In this document: positions 1-8,378 of the stretch, piece after piece
How positions within the stretch are numbered: position 1 is the stretch's first letter
How the letters are laid out: each line of letters starts with the position of its first letter
From: Limnohabitans sp. Rim28
GTDB lineage: Bacteria; Pseudomonadota; Gammaproteobacteria; Burkholderiales; Burkholderiaceae_C
Assembly (NCBI RefSeq): GCF_000293865.2
Contig: NZ_ALKN02000008.1
Coordinates: 1 to 64,000, forward strand
DNA length: 64,000 nt
Reading direction: 5' to 3'
The notes under the pieces: model-generated
What the model saw: the letters and a program-made list of their open reading frames with translations, nothing else
Databases searched by the model: none
Told to the model about the DNA's origin: nothing
Translations under genes and position numbers: made by a program

Positions 1-56
1 CGCAACTGGGAGCACATCAAGGAGGTGTGGCTGAACCCGCCAAGGGAGCATGTGAG

Positions 57-77
57 ATCGCCAGAAAAAGTGGCGAT
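57..77 (-). terminator. possible weak hairpin after the 84-776 gene
   Basis: A perfect 7-bp stem (ATCGCCA / TGGCGAT) with a 7-nt loop lies a few bases beyond the stop codon of the leftmost gene. In the direction of that gene it is not followed by a run of T, so it is not a textbook intrinsic terminator. It may only be a chance hairpin. The remaining bases to the window edge show no gene I can support. Confidence 0.25.
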
Positions 78-83
78 AGCCGT

Positions 84-776
84 TTAGAAAAGCGGACAAC
101 TTTGTTGACAAACACCGAGGTTGACGCTGACTTCGGCCGGGTCTATCCAGTATTCGCCACCGAAGCCCCAAGAGATCGAAAAGTCGATCACCCGAGTAGC
201 GTCCAGGACCCATTTGTGTCCCGTGGTCATGGCGTCGATGGTGTTGTCGCCCGTAAGCCCATGGCTGCAGGGTGTGGGGTTGCCCACATTCAAGCTGGCC
301 ACCAGATTGGTGGACCGGCTGGCGGTGGTGTCTTTGTCCTCGTAGATGCTGAGGCTGTAGTACTTGAAAAAGTTGTCCTGGTCCCAGCTGGCATCGACGT
401 AAAAGGTGCCGCTGTAAGGGGCGACCCAGTTGTAGATCACGTCTTGCTTGAAGCTGCCACCAGCTTCAGGCAGGAGGATGGGGGCGCCGTCATCGATTTC
501 GCTGTTGGCCATGATGGTGTTGCCCTTGAGGTCGTAAATCCTCAGCAAGTAGGGATCGGCGTAGCTGGTCGAAAACAGGTCGTAGGTCGCGCCTTCGACG
601 GCGGTGAATTTGTTTACCGAATGCAGCAATGCGAAGGAATTGAAGCCATAAACATCGGCCACTCGGTCCCAGCCTAGGCTGGGCACGCTGTGTGGTGTGA
701 ACGTCAGGCTTCGGGCCGTGGCCATCTGGCTGAAGGTCAAGTCGGGCAAATAGTCCAGCGTGGCGTAATGCATCAT
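84..776 (-). CDS. extracellular-type protein, possibly the truncated N-terminal part of a metalloprotease
   Basis: This 230-residue protein has no signal peptide, as is usual for type I secretion cargo. Its middle (residues about 50-165) is rich in Tyr, Trp, Asp and Ser and reads like a pre-peptidase (PPC-like) beta-sandwich, with segments such as VAPYSGTFYVDASW. The last 40 residues contain VIDFSISWG, which resembles the first strand of serralysin or matrixin catalytic domains. The frame then stops at TAA before any zinc motif. It could therefore be a frameshifted or truncated peptidase whose remainder lies left of the window, or a stand-alone PPC protein. It lies 73 bp downstream of apbE across a very AT-rich spacer, so it may have its own promoter. 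No confident family assignment is possible. Confidence 0.6.
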   Translation of the reverse strand: MMHYATLDYLPDLTFSQMATARSLTFTPHSVPSLGWDRVADVYGFNSFALLHSVNKFTAVEGATYDLFSTSYADPYLLRIYDLKGNTIMANSEIDDGAPILLPEAGGSFKQDVIYNWVAPYSGTFYVDASWDQDNFFKYYSLSIYEDKDTTASRSTNLVASLNVGNPTPCSHGLTGDNTIDAMTTGHKWVLDATRVIDFSISWGFGGEYWIDPAEVSVNLGVCQQSCPLF

Positions 777-849
777 GTGAGTTAAATGGTATTATTTTTA
801 CTCTTATATAAATATATATTCACAACCATGCAATCCCTTGGCCACAGCA
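777..849 (-). promoter_or_regulatory. AT-rich spacer, possible promoter of the 84-776 gene
   Basis: The 73 bp between apbE and the next gene are far more AT-rich than the flanking coding DNA and contain several TATA-like hexamers (around 800-825). This is compatible with a sigma70 -10 element for the downstream minus-strand gene, or with a transcription end for the operon. No clear -35 box or terminator stem was found. Confidence 0.3.
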
Positions 850-1773
850 TCAGGGGCTGGTTGCCATGGTTTGCATCCGCACCTCCCCGGAAGTGTCCAT
901 CCACAACACAGGCAAGTTCAGTTGCTTGAGCCATTCTGGCGTGGCTTCGGTTTGCTTGAGCATGATGGTGGTGCCCACAGCTCCCGCCAGCAGACAGCTC
1001 GGAGCGACCACGCTGACCGAGCGAAAGTGTTGCACAGGCCAACCGGTTCGTGGGTCGATGATGTGGCAGTAGCGTTGGCCTGCCAGTTCAAAAAAACGTT
1101 CGTAGTCGCCCGAAGTGGCCAAGGCTTGGCCAAAGAGCGGCAGGCTGGCCATGATGTGCTGAGCGTCGCGGGGATGCCGGATGCCAGCCGTCCAAGGTTG
1201 ACCATCGGTCTTGGTGCCCACCGAAGAGATGTCGCCCCCCAGATTGACCAGCGCGTGCTGCACCCCGTTTTGGCGCAAGACCAAGGCAGCACGGTCTGCG
1301 GCGTACTCCTTGCCCAAGCCACCCAAATCGATCTGCATGCCTGCCCGGGGCAAAAACAACTGTGCCCCTTCGCGCTGCACCTGCGCCCACCCCACCAGTG
1401 GACGAATGCCTTCGATTTGCGCGGGCGTAGGGCATTGGGCTTTTTGAAAATTCCAGATTTGCCGGTAAACGCCGGAGGTGATGTCAAACAAGCCGTCGCT
1501 TTGCGCGTGCATGCGGTCGGCAAAGTCGATCAGGCTGTGGGTTTCGGGGTCAAGCTCAAGGGGGTGCTGGCCTGCCGCTTGGTTGATTTGACTGACGATG
1601 CTCTGGGGCTGGTAACGGGAAAACTTGGTCTCGATGCGCTTGATTTCAGCCACCGCTGTTTGGGCTTGCTCTTGCGCCCAGTGCACATCTTGTCCTGGCT
1701 GCAAGCCCACAGTGATCTCGCAAGCGCAAGCCATGGCCCTGAACTCAAAACGATGGACCCGGGCCATGCTCAT
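850..1773 (-). CDS. apbE: FAD:protein FMN transferase (ApbE family)
   Basis: ApbE proteins cleave FAD and attach FMN covalently to a Ser or Thr of extracytoplasmic redox proteins. The 307-residue protein shows the family landmarks: FRAMACACEITV near the N-terminus, GGLGKEYAADRAA at about residues 148-160, NLGGDISSVG at about 178, and HIIDPRTGWPV at about 236-246. Length is normal for the family without its leader. Oddly, no signal peptide or lipobox is visible, although Gram-negative ApbE proteins are usually exported. The start codon overlaps the stop of the DUF3570 gene by 4 bp, so the two are translationally coupled and an upstream start is not available without deeper overlap. The nearest candidate substrate is that DUF3570 protein, which contains DTISGAS. 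Confidence 0.93.
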   Translation of the reverse strand: MSMARVHRFEFRAMACACEITVGLQPGQDVHWAQEQAQTAVAEIKRIETKFSRYQPQSIVSQINQAAGQHPLELDPETHSLIDFADRMHAQSDGLFDITSGVYRQIWNFQKAQCPTPAQIEGIRPLVGWAQVQREGAQLFLPRAGMQIDLGGLGKEYAADRAALVLRQNGVQHALVNLGGDISSVGTKTDGQPWTAGIRHPRDAQHIMASLPLFGQALATSGDYERFFELAGQRYCHIIDPRTGWPVQHFRSVSVVAPSCLLAGAVGTTIMLKQTEATPEWLKQLNLPVLWMDTSGEVRMQTMATSP

Positions 1774-2909
1774 CGGCCAAATTTATGGGTCAGTCCCAGC
1801 TGGACAAATTGCGCCTTGAAGTCATCAAGCCCCTCCACGTTGGGGCCATGCAAGGACCAAGCGTTGCGTTGTCTGTAGCGCTCGTATTTGATGTCCACAG
1901 AGGTGTTGGACGTGATCTTTTTCTCCAACTTCAGCCCCAATGTCAGGGCACCAAAAGCGGCCAACCGTTGGTCAAAACTGATGTGGCTTTGCCCCAAGAC
2001 AAAATTGTTGGGAATGAACGGCACGTCAGGCCGATTGGGGTCGGGGGCGCTGAAGAAAGAGGCGGTTGATTGCGAGTAAATGCGTGCGCTGGGTGTGAGC
2101 GTCCACTGCGGCGTCAAAACCTGCGCCAAGTCCAATCCCAGCGTGGCCGATCGGATGCCAAAGCTGTCCTCCATGACCCTGGCTTGCCAACGTGCTGTGG
2201 TTTGGGTCTGGGGTCTGTGGTGGTTCCACCGTAAGCTGAGGGCATCGGTGCGCCTGTGGTCAGGGCGAGCATCCAGCAGTTTGTAGGGATCATTGAAGTA
2301 CCCTTGGCCACTGGAATGTACCCACTGGACCTGGACCAAGTCTCGTGGCGTCACCACTTGGGTCAGGCCCAACAACAGTTCAGTGACCGTTTTCTTTTCA
2401 TCAACCACCAGGCGCGTGACCGGGTTGATGGTGTCATGGGTGCGCGCAGCGCCCAAGTCCAAGGTGGTGTTGTTGTCAGGGGTGCTGCGCGAGTACATGA
2501 ACACATGGCTGCGTGACAGGTAATCCACCTCTTTGGAGCCACTTTGCCCCAACATGATGCGCTGGTTGCGCCAATAGTGCGAGGCTTTGATGTCCTGCGC
2601 TCGGCGCTCATCGCGCACCGGGGCAAACGAGCGACGGGCGGTGTAATAGGCGGGCGATGCACCTGAGATGGTGTCCACCACGGTGCCCGCCTCCAAAGCC
2701 CAAGCGGCCCCAATGGGCAAAACCCAATGGCTCGATTGCGCCTTGACCCCAATGCGGCTGGCCTGGTCTTGGCGGTCTTGGTAGTCCATGGTCTTGAGAC
2801 TGACCTGTGCCCGCTCGGGTTGCGCGACGGCCGACGCCGCAGTGGGCATGCCCAGCATCACCACAGCAGCAGCGGCCATCGCCAGTTGCTGGGTCTGCAT
2901 CAGTTGCAC
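1770..2909 (-). CDS. DUF3570 protein, putative outer-membrane beta-barrel
   Basis: The 379-residue protein begins with a signal peptide (hydrophobic residues 9-27, Ala-rich cleavage region). It continues as alternating aromatic and charged segments and ends in a short C-terminal strand with a final Phe-Gly-Arg, as expected of a beta-barrel. I recognise it as DUF3570 from its overall pattern and from its usual neighbours, a DUF4266 lipoprotein and ApbE. Residues 79-85 read DTISGAS, which matches the Asp-x-x-Ser/Thr-Gly-Ala-Ser/Thr consensus flavinylated by ApbE. It overlaps the upstream DUF4266 gene by 10 bp and the downstream apbE gene by 4 bp. Flavinylation is inferred, not shown. Confidence 0.85.
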   Translation of the reverse strand: MQLMQTQQLAMAAAAVVMLGMPTAASAVAQPERAQVSLKTMDYQDRQDQASRIGVKAQSSHWVLPIGAAWALEAGTVVDTISGASPAYYTARRSFAPVRDERRAQDIKASHYWRNQRIMLGQSGSKEVDYLSRSHVFMYSRSTPDNNTTLDLGAARTHDTINPVTRLVVDEKKTVTELLLGLTQVVTPRDLVQVQWVHSSGQGYFNDPYKLLDARPDHRRTDALSLRWNHHRPQTQTTARWQARVMEDSFGIRSATLGLDLAQVLTPQWTLTPSARIYSQSTASFFSAPDPNRPDVPFIPNNFVLGQSHISFDQRLAAFGALTLGLKLEKKITSNTSVDIKYERYRQRNAWSLHGPNVEGLDDFKAQFVQLGLTHKFGR

Positions 2910-3118
2910 CCACAGCCACCGCCGCCAATGCTCCAGCCACCGCTGGAGCCCTCGCGGCTGAAATAGATGTGTTCGCTGTACCGGGTCTCAAGGCGGTCAG
3001 CGTCCAGCGCCATCTCGGGCTTGGCCAAATCTTGTTTGTCCCAAGCCTGGACTTTGGGTGCACCGCAACCGACCAAGCCCCCGGCAAGGCCAAGGGTCAA
3101 AAGGAGAGTCCAGCGCAT
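2900..3118 (-). CDS. small DUF4266 lipoprotein
   Basis: A 72-residue lipoprotein: MRWTLLL start, hydrophobic stretch, then LVGCG as the lipobox (Cys at about residue 18). The mature part ends in a Gly/Cys-rich tail (GGGCGCN). This size, the HIYFSREGSSGG segment and the place just before a DUF3570 gene fit the DUF4266 family. An in-frame upstream ATG exists at 3184, but it would put charged residues before the signal peptide and overlap the metalloprotease gene, so the ATG at 3118 is chosen. Function is unknown; it probably assists or anchors the DUF3570/ApbE system. The gene sits 19 bp after the metalloprotease stop. Confidence 0.85.
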   Translation of the reverse strand: MRWTLLLTLGLAGGLVGCGAPKVQAWDKQDLAKPEMALDADRLETRYSEHIYFSREGSSGGWSIGGGGCGCN

Positions 3119-3137
3119 TGAGCAGGGCATGGCGTCA

Positions 3138-5219
3138 TCAAAGGGCAAAGTGAAAACCGTTTTCAACCAAGCCCACCAAGCCAATTCTGTCTTGATTCAG
3201 GCCCGTTTCAGCCGCCAAAACACCCAAGCCAGCGATGCTGATCTCACCCTCAGCCAGCATGGCCACATAAGGCTGGGCCTGGCCTGCGGTTGGCATTTGG
3301 CCCACCACGTTGTTGAAGAGCAAATCGACAACGCTCGCAGGGTCATTGGCTTGACCGCCCAGCCTGACGTCGATGGCCAGCTTCATCAACTGGTCGTAGC
3401 TGTAATTGAGCCCTTCAAAATAAGTCAATCCGATGGCTGCAAAGTGCAAATTCTTGACCGCATCGGGCCCAAAAACCGCACCCAAAATTTTGGCAACCCG
3501 AGCCGGATTGCCGTTGGGCTGCATGTCAAGTGCCACACCCGCATCGGCAAAATTCAAACGCTCGACAGCCTGCAATTCGACCGAACCGGACTCACCGTTT
3601 TTGGCTTGCGCATTCCAGTTTACGCCGCCAACAGCGCGTTGAATGCTCCAGTCGCCGCTGCGTCCTGGCAAAACGACGGTGTCTTGCCCGCTGTTGCCCA
3701 AAATGATGTCGTTGCCGCCCATGCTCCAGATGATGTTGCCCAGATCGTTGCCCACGATGTAATCGTCAAACGGGGTCGACTTCACGTTTTCAATCCAGGT
3801 GCCGGGGGCGATGCTGAGATTGCCGAAATGCGCCATGCCTTGCGCATTCATGGCCACCGAGCTGACTTTGCCGGGCCGCATGTCAATGTGGCCCGAAACC
3901 CTGCTGCCAGAAATGTCAAGAACATCGATACCGCCGTCGTCCACGATCACCACGCTGGCGCTGCTGGTGCCGTCAGTGATGGCATAGGTGCTGCTGGACA
4001 CGGCAAATGCCTTGCCACCGTACAAATAACGCAGGGCCTGCAGATCAAACAAACCATACCAAGTGGGCCATGCGTTGTTGGAGTTTTGCGTTGCCGAGAC
4101 ATCGAGCATCAAGGTGTGCGCAAATGTGGCAAAACCATCTAGCAAAACGGTTTGCCCCGATGTGTCTGCCTCACGCAAGGGATGCTGCAAGCCCAGCGCA
4201 TGGGCCAACTCGTGCAGCAGCACGTAATAGCCCTCTTGGCCAGGCTGCATCAGTGCGGTCGTCTCCAAGTCGAGCCATACATCACCAGCTTTGGCGTCAT
4301 TGCGGTGCTGATCTGGCAAAAACGAATAGCCGCGCGTGTTGGCTTGCTGGTTGATGCCAAAGCGAATCGTACCTGCGTCGCCCGGCACCTCTTGGAAGGT
4401 GATGCCTGTCTGTTGCTGCAGGCTCGACAAAATGGCGCGGGTGGTGTCTTGCAGGGCCGGACTGAAAGCCTGAAAACCGCTGCCGCCCTCGGCGCCCGTG
4501 GCTGGGGCTTTGTCCAAAAAGCTGTAAGTGATGGTGGTGGCGTGGCCCATGTCACCCATCTGTAAGCCTTGGGCCCCGCGCACCAAAATGTCCTGACCTC
4601 CTCGGCTGAGGTCAATCAGGTCAGAAATTCGATAGTCGACATTGGTCCACTGACCATTGCCCAGGTTTTGGTTGATCTGTATGGTTTCGACATTGCGAAG
4701 CTCCATCACCAACCCTGGCTGATTGCTCAGGTGCGCGCGCACCAATTTTCCGTCGGCTGAGGTTTGAAAGACCACCGATCCCTGATTGCTATTGTGTTGA
4801 AGACCAATTGTGACGAAGTCACTGCCACCGCGCCCATCAATCTGAATCAGTCCGTTGTGCCCGCGCCAAGGGCCAATCCAAAAGCGGTCATCCAGCGCTG
4901 ATCCTAGGCCTGTATCTCCATCGCGCTTGAAACCATGGACATTGTGTATGTTGATGAGGGTGTCGAGGCCGCCAAAGCCGTCCAAGGCATAGCCCTCGCC
5001 CATGTCGACCAAAATGGGGTTGTTAGATGACCAGTAAAACGCGGTGGCTTGGCCATGACGCCCGCTCGGGTCGGCAATCAGGGTGTCGTTGCCAGGGCCA
5101 CCCTCGCCAGTAGCCCATTCGAGCAAGGTGATGTGGTCGTCACCCCCCTCACCGCGGTAACGGTCACGCCCTTGAACAACCACCTTGTCTGGGCCTTCAG
5201 TGCCTTTGATGTCTTGCAT
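3138..5219 (-). CDS. serralysin-like zinc metalloprotease with RTX segments and DUF4214-like tail
   Basis: The 693-residue protein has no signal peptide. Residues about 5-60 contain Gly/Asp RTX-like repeats (GEGGDDHI, GGPGNDTL). A catalytic domain follows with the zinc motif HELAHALGLQHP at about residues 335-346. After it come HTLMLDVSA, in the place of the serralysin Met-turn, and WYGLFDLQALRYLYGG, typical of the M10B fold. A second Gly-Asp block (GNDLGNIIWSMGGNDIILG) lies near residue 490. The last 120 residues (from about 570) form a helical DUF4214-like module shared with the protein at 8965-9849. These traits fit export by a type I system; such an operon lies at 13992-20842. It sits inside the DUF1800/DUF1501/DUF4266 operon. 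Substrate is unknown. Confidence 0.88.
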   Translation of the reverse strand: MQDIKGTEGPDKVVVQGRDRYRGEGGDDHITLLEWATGEGGPGNDTLIADPSGRHGQATAFYWSSNNPILVDMGEGYALDGFGGLDTLINIHNVHGFKRDGDTGLGSALDDRFWIGPWRGHNGLIQIDGRGGSDFVTIGLQHNSNQGSVVFQTSADGKLVRAHLSNQPGLVMELRNVETIQINQNLGNGQWTNVDYRISDLIDLSRGGQDILVRGAQGLQMGDMGHATTITYSFLDKAPATGAEGGSGFQAFSPALQDTTRAILSSLQQQTGITFQEVPGDAGTIRFGINQQANTRGYSFLPDQHRNDAKAGDVWLDLETTALMQPGQEGYYVLLHELAHALGLQHPLREADTSGQTVLLDGFATFAHTLMLDVSATQNSNNAWPTWYGLFDLQALRYLYGGKAFAVSSSTYAITDGTSSASVVIVDDGGIDVLDISGSRVSGHIDMRPGKVSSVAMNAQGMAHFGNLSIAPGTWIENVKSTPFDDYIVGNDLGNIIWSMGGNDIILGNSGQDTVVLPGRSGDWSIQRAVGGVNWNAQAKNGESGSVELQAVERLNFADAGVALDMQPNGNPARVAKILGAVFGPDAVKNLHFAAIGLTYFEGLNYSYDQLMKLAIDVRLGGQANDPASVVDLLFNNVVGQMPTAGQAQPYVAMLAEGEISIAGLGVLAAETGLNQDRIGLVGLVENGFHFAL

Positions 5220-5262
5220 GTGTTGGATTCCTGGAATTTGCTTTGTTCAGGTCAATAGCCGA

Positions 5263-6618
5263 TCACAGGTAACCAATTTTGTGGTTTTTAAAATTGGCCA
5301 AGTTGGGCAAGACGGTGAGCAACTGGGCGGGTGACAACCCCATCCACAGCAGCGTGTCTGCAATGAACTGGTCAGACGAGAACTGCGGTAACCACTGACC
5401 TCTTTTGGGGTCGTACAAAGAGGCGTCATCGGGCCCGCCCGTTTGCAAAGTGGGGAAGTCGTCGCCATAAATTCGGCCGCCTTTGACGGGGCCGCCCATG
5501 ACGTACCAATGGTTGCCCCAGGCATGGTCAGAGCCCGCGCCAGCTGCAGGGTCCAGTGTTCGACCAAATTCACTCAAAACAATGGTGACCACTTCATCTT
5601 GCATGCCCAGTGAGCGCATGGATTGGTCAAAGCCCACCAAGCTGCTGGTGACATCGTTGAACAGGGTCTCAAGCCCCGGGTTACCGGGGTCTGTTGAAAC
5701 TTGGCCTGTGTGCGTGTCATAGCCACCGTCTTGCACCAGATAGACTTGACGACGTGCGCCCGCTCTTTTGCTGTAAGCGATGTGCTTGGCCGCAAAGCGC
5801 AGGTCTTTGCCGATCTGCATATTCGGAAACATGCCTGTTGGCTCTGCAACGCTTTGTTGGCCATTGGCAAACTCTAGGCTGTCTAAGTAAGCCACCCGCA
5901 TGCTGCGTGAGAACTCGGCTTCAAACGCATTGCCAGACTGCATGCGGCTGAGCCACTCCAACCGCTTTTGGGTCAGGTCATTGGTGTTTTGCAAATTGGC
6001 CCGCCCCCAATTCGATGATCCATTGCTGTTGGCCAAGCTGATGGGTGTGTGGTTGCCCAGCACTGCCGTGTAGTCTCTGGCCAATGCGATCAGGGGTTGT
6101 TTGTTTCTCATGGATTGGGGCATGGCATCCATGGCTCGGCCGCCCCAGCCACTCAGGTCTTCATCGCCCATCCAACCCTGAATCCACTGTTCTTGCTCCG
6201 TATGCGACCCCAAAAATGGGGGCAACTTGGCGGTCCTGTCGCGCAGTTGCGTCAATGTGGTGGGTTGAATCAATGCCCCCACATTGGCCACGATGGCCAT
6301 GCGCTGTTGTTCGAACAAAGTGCTCAGGCCGCGACTGGCGCCAGACAGGCCAAATTTGTGGCCGATGTGTGTGCCTGACAAAGGTACCAAGCTGTCTTTG
6401 GGCAGCGCCAATGAAGGCCTTGCCTTGGCATAGTCGTTGTAGGCGCCATCCATGGGCACCAACAGGTTGTTGCCGTCGTGTCCACCCGACAAGAACACCA
6501 CCACCAAGGCTTTGTAGTCGGCAGCCTGAACATCGGCAACATGGGCCAACGAGGCCCCCAGACCAGCCAACGAAACAGCGCCCGCGTGCTTTAAGAAGTT
6601 TCGGCGATCCAGTGTCAT
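5263..6618 (-). CDS. DUF1501 protein with Tat signal
   Basis: A 451-residue member of the DUF1501 family, which has an alkaline phosphatase/sulfatase-like fold but no established reaction. The N-terminus MTLDRRNFLKHAG is a twin-arginine signal. It is followed by the family hallmark FLSGGHDGNNLLVPMD (about residues 42-57), and later by the conserved SDHAWGNHWYVMGG near the C-terminus. The ATG at 6618 is chosen because it starts exactly at the Tat motif and overlaps the stop of the DUF1800 gene as ATGA; a longer in-frame start at 6699 would bury the signal. DUF1800 and DUF1501 genes commonly pair, and the products probably act together in the periplasm or at the surface. Confidence 0.92.
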   Translation of the reverse strand: MTLDRRNFLKHAGAVSLAGLGASLAHVADVQAADYKALVVVFLSGGHDGNNLLVPMDGAYNDYAKARPSLALPKDSLVPLSGTHIGHKFGLSGASRGLSTLFEQQRMAIVANVGALIQPTTLTQLRDRTAKLPPFLGSHTEQEQWIQGWMGDEDLSGWGGRAMDAMPQSMRNKQPLIALARDYTAVLGNHTPISLANSNGSSNWGRANLQNTNDLTQKRLEWLSRMQSGNAFEAEFSRSMRVAYLDSLEFANGQQSVAEPTGMFPNMQIGKDLRFAAKHIAYSKRAGARRQVYLVQDGGYDTHTGQVSTDPGNPGLETLFNDVTSSLVGFDQSMRSLGMQDEVVTIVLSEFGRTLDPAAGAGSDHAWGNHWYVMGGPVKGGRIYGDDFPTLQTGGPDDASLYDPKRGQWLPQFSSDQFIADTLLWMGLSPAQLLTVLPNLANFKNHKIGYL

Positions 6619-8252
6619 TTGCTCACTCCGAACGAAGGGGTCAACATGGCCATTTCCAGCATGGCTCCAGTCAGCTTCATCATGTTGTTGTCGTGCCAAA
6701 AGTTTTTATGTGCTTCGACCAGACCTTGCGCGACAGCGGCGGGCATTGCGCCCCTGAAAAAGCGTTCGCCTATCAGGGCCACCAAATGCTCATTCGATTT
6801 GCGAGCAGCCGATTCGAAAACAGAGGCGTCACAACCTGCGTCCGACAACAAGTTGCTGTTTGACATGATGTTGTGGTACTGGCTCATGCGGCGGCTGAAT
6901 TCGGTGGAGTTGAGCATCTTTTGCTCGGGCGCCAATAACTTGCTGCCTGGAGCGCGGTGGTTGGGTGGGTAGAAATTGAACACCGAATAAGCGTTGAAGG
7001 GTTGCTGCGAGTAGGCCATCCAGACCTGTGCTGGATCCCAGTCTGACTTGATGGCCAAGCGGCAGCCCAAACCGCGTACCAAGCCGGTGTGCAAAAGGTG
7101 TGGCTCTTTGATGCGGCCAAACCCTTTGATGGTTTTGAGGGGGTCATCGCCAGCACGCGCTTCGGGGTCGGTCAAGATGGCCTGAATGACTTGCCCCAAG
7201 TGGCCCTGTGTCTTGGCAAAAACACTGGCAACCCTTTGCAAATAGGCTGGCGATGGGTCGCTGGTGGTCATGCCTTGAATCAGGCGCAAAGAAACAAAGG
7301 GCGCGGTGTTCGGGTGGCTGATCAAGATGTCCACCAGACTGTCCAGATCTTTAACAGCGTCTTGTCCGCCCGGTATGGCTTTCCCCAACACCAGCTTGGG
7401 GCCTGTGTCGTGGTCATTTGCCCAGTGCGCCACCATGGGCTTGCCGTAATTGAAGTGGTTGGATGTTTCTCGCTTTTGATCGGGATCTGCAAAGTTCCAA
7501 CCCGTCAAAGCGCGAGTGGCTTCGATCACGTCTTTTTGGCCATAGGTTTCCAGCATCTTGCCTTGCGCGTCTCGTTTGGGCGTGCCGTCCATGTTCAGTT
7601 GCACCAAACCCACTGAGAAAAGCTGCATCAACTCTCGGCCATAGTTTTCATTCAGGCTCATGCGCCTGTTTTGAGAGTTGTCCAAGTAAAAACCCATGGC
7701 CGGACTGCGTGTGACGGCCTTGAGCAAATCGCCATATTGTCCGAACGCATGCGTTTGCAGCATGTTGAAATATTCAGACGCCCCATAGGGCTGAATTTTT
7801 CGGGTCGAGACCACCAAAAAATTGGACAAGACCCAAGTGGTGCGCAAGCGCAGCTGGTCTTCGCCGCCAACGAAATGGTTGTGGAGTTGCGTTTCAGAAT
7901 GCTTGGAAGCACGCCTGTGGGCCACCATGTCTTGCAGCTCGTAGTTGGCCAAGTCATTGGGTGTGCGAATGAGGGAGGGTGCCATTTTTTGCTGACGGTC
8001 TATCCAGCTCTCAAGACCTTGGGCCCGAACTTGACTGACAGCTGTGGGCGATGGGCCCATAGATGCGTGTTCAAGGAACCTTGAAACCGCGTAATGCGAG
8101 GCTTTTGAATCGGCACCTCCGACCCCCCCGACTTGACCTGCCAGTTGGGCATAAACGGGCTCTTGGTCTCCTGAGCAACCAACCAAGCTGCCCACAACGA
8201 CAAACCCGATAGCAGACAGCCATCGTCGAGCCACTTTTGCGCGTGTTTTCAT
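6615..8252 (-). CDS. DUF1800 lipoprotein
   Basis: A 545-residue DUF1800 protein. The first 30 residues form a lipoprotein signal (FVVVGSLVGCSG, lipobox Cys at about 26). The body has the family signatures SPAMGFYLDN, NYGRELMQLFSVGL and DVIEATRALTGW, then a helical C-terminal region. It is the first gene of the long minus-strand operon and is coupled by a 4-bp overlap to the DUF1501 gene. The biochemical role of DUF1800 is not established. Its constant pairing with DUF1501 suggests a shared extracytoplasmic complex or maturation role. Confidence 0.92.
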   Translation of the reverse strand: MKTRAKVARRWLSAIGFVVVGSLVGCSGDQEPVYAQLAGQVGGVGGADSKASHYAVSRFLEHASMGPSPTAVSQVRAQGLESWIDRQQKMAPSLIRTPNDLANYELQDMVAHRRASKHSETQLHNHFVGGEDQLRLRTTWVLSNFLVVSTRKIQPYGASEYFNMLQTHAFGQYGDLLKAVTRSPAMGFYLDNSQNRRMSLNENYGRELMQLFSVGLVQLNMDGTPKRDAQGKMLETYGQKDVIEATRALTGWNFADPDQKRETSNHFNYGKPMVAHWANDHDTGPKLVLGKAIPGGQDAVKDLDSLVDILISHPNTAPFVSLRLIQGMTTSDPSPAYLQRVASVFAKTQGHLGQVIQAILTDPEARAGDDPLKTIKGFGRIKEPHLLHTGLVRGLGCRLAIKSDWDPAQVWMAYSQQPFNAYSVFNFYPPNHRAPGSKLLAPEQKMLNSTEFSRRMSQYHNIMSNSNLLSDAGCDASVFESAARKSNEHLVALIGERFFRGAMPAAVAQGLVEAHKNFWHDNNMMKLTGAMLEMAMLTPSFGVSK

Positions 8253-8378
8253 GATTTATTCGGGATAAAAATGACAAAAATCACTGAATCATTAATGACA
8301 TTGTTATAACATGCATATATGTTTTTTTGATGTTTTGTGCGACTCGCCGATCCAATTTCCGTCCTTAATAAACCTGCC
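8253..8378. promoter_or_regulatory. AT-rich divergent promoter region with TGTTATAACA palindrome
   Basis: This spacer separates the DUF1800-to-apbE operon from the divergent thioredoxin gene. It is AT-rich and holds a perfect 10-bp palindrome, TGTTATAACA, at 8302-8311, followed by ATGCATATATG. Its central TATAAC could serve as a -10 element. A regulator binding here could co-control both directions. No -35 box stands out. Confidence 0.4.
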
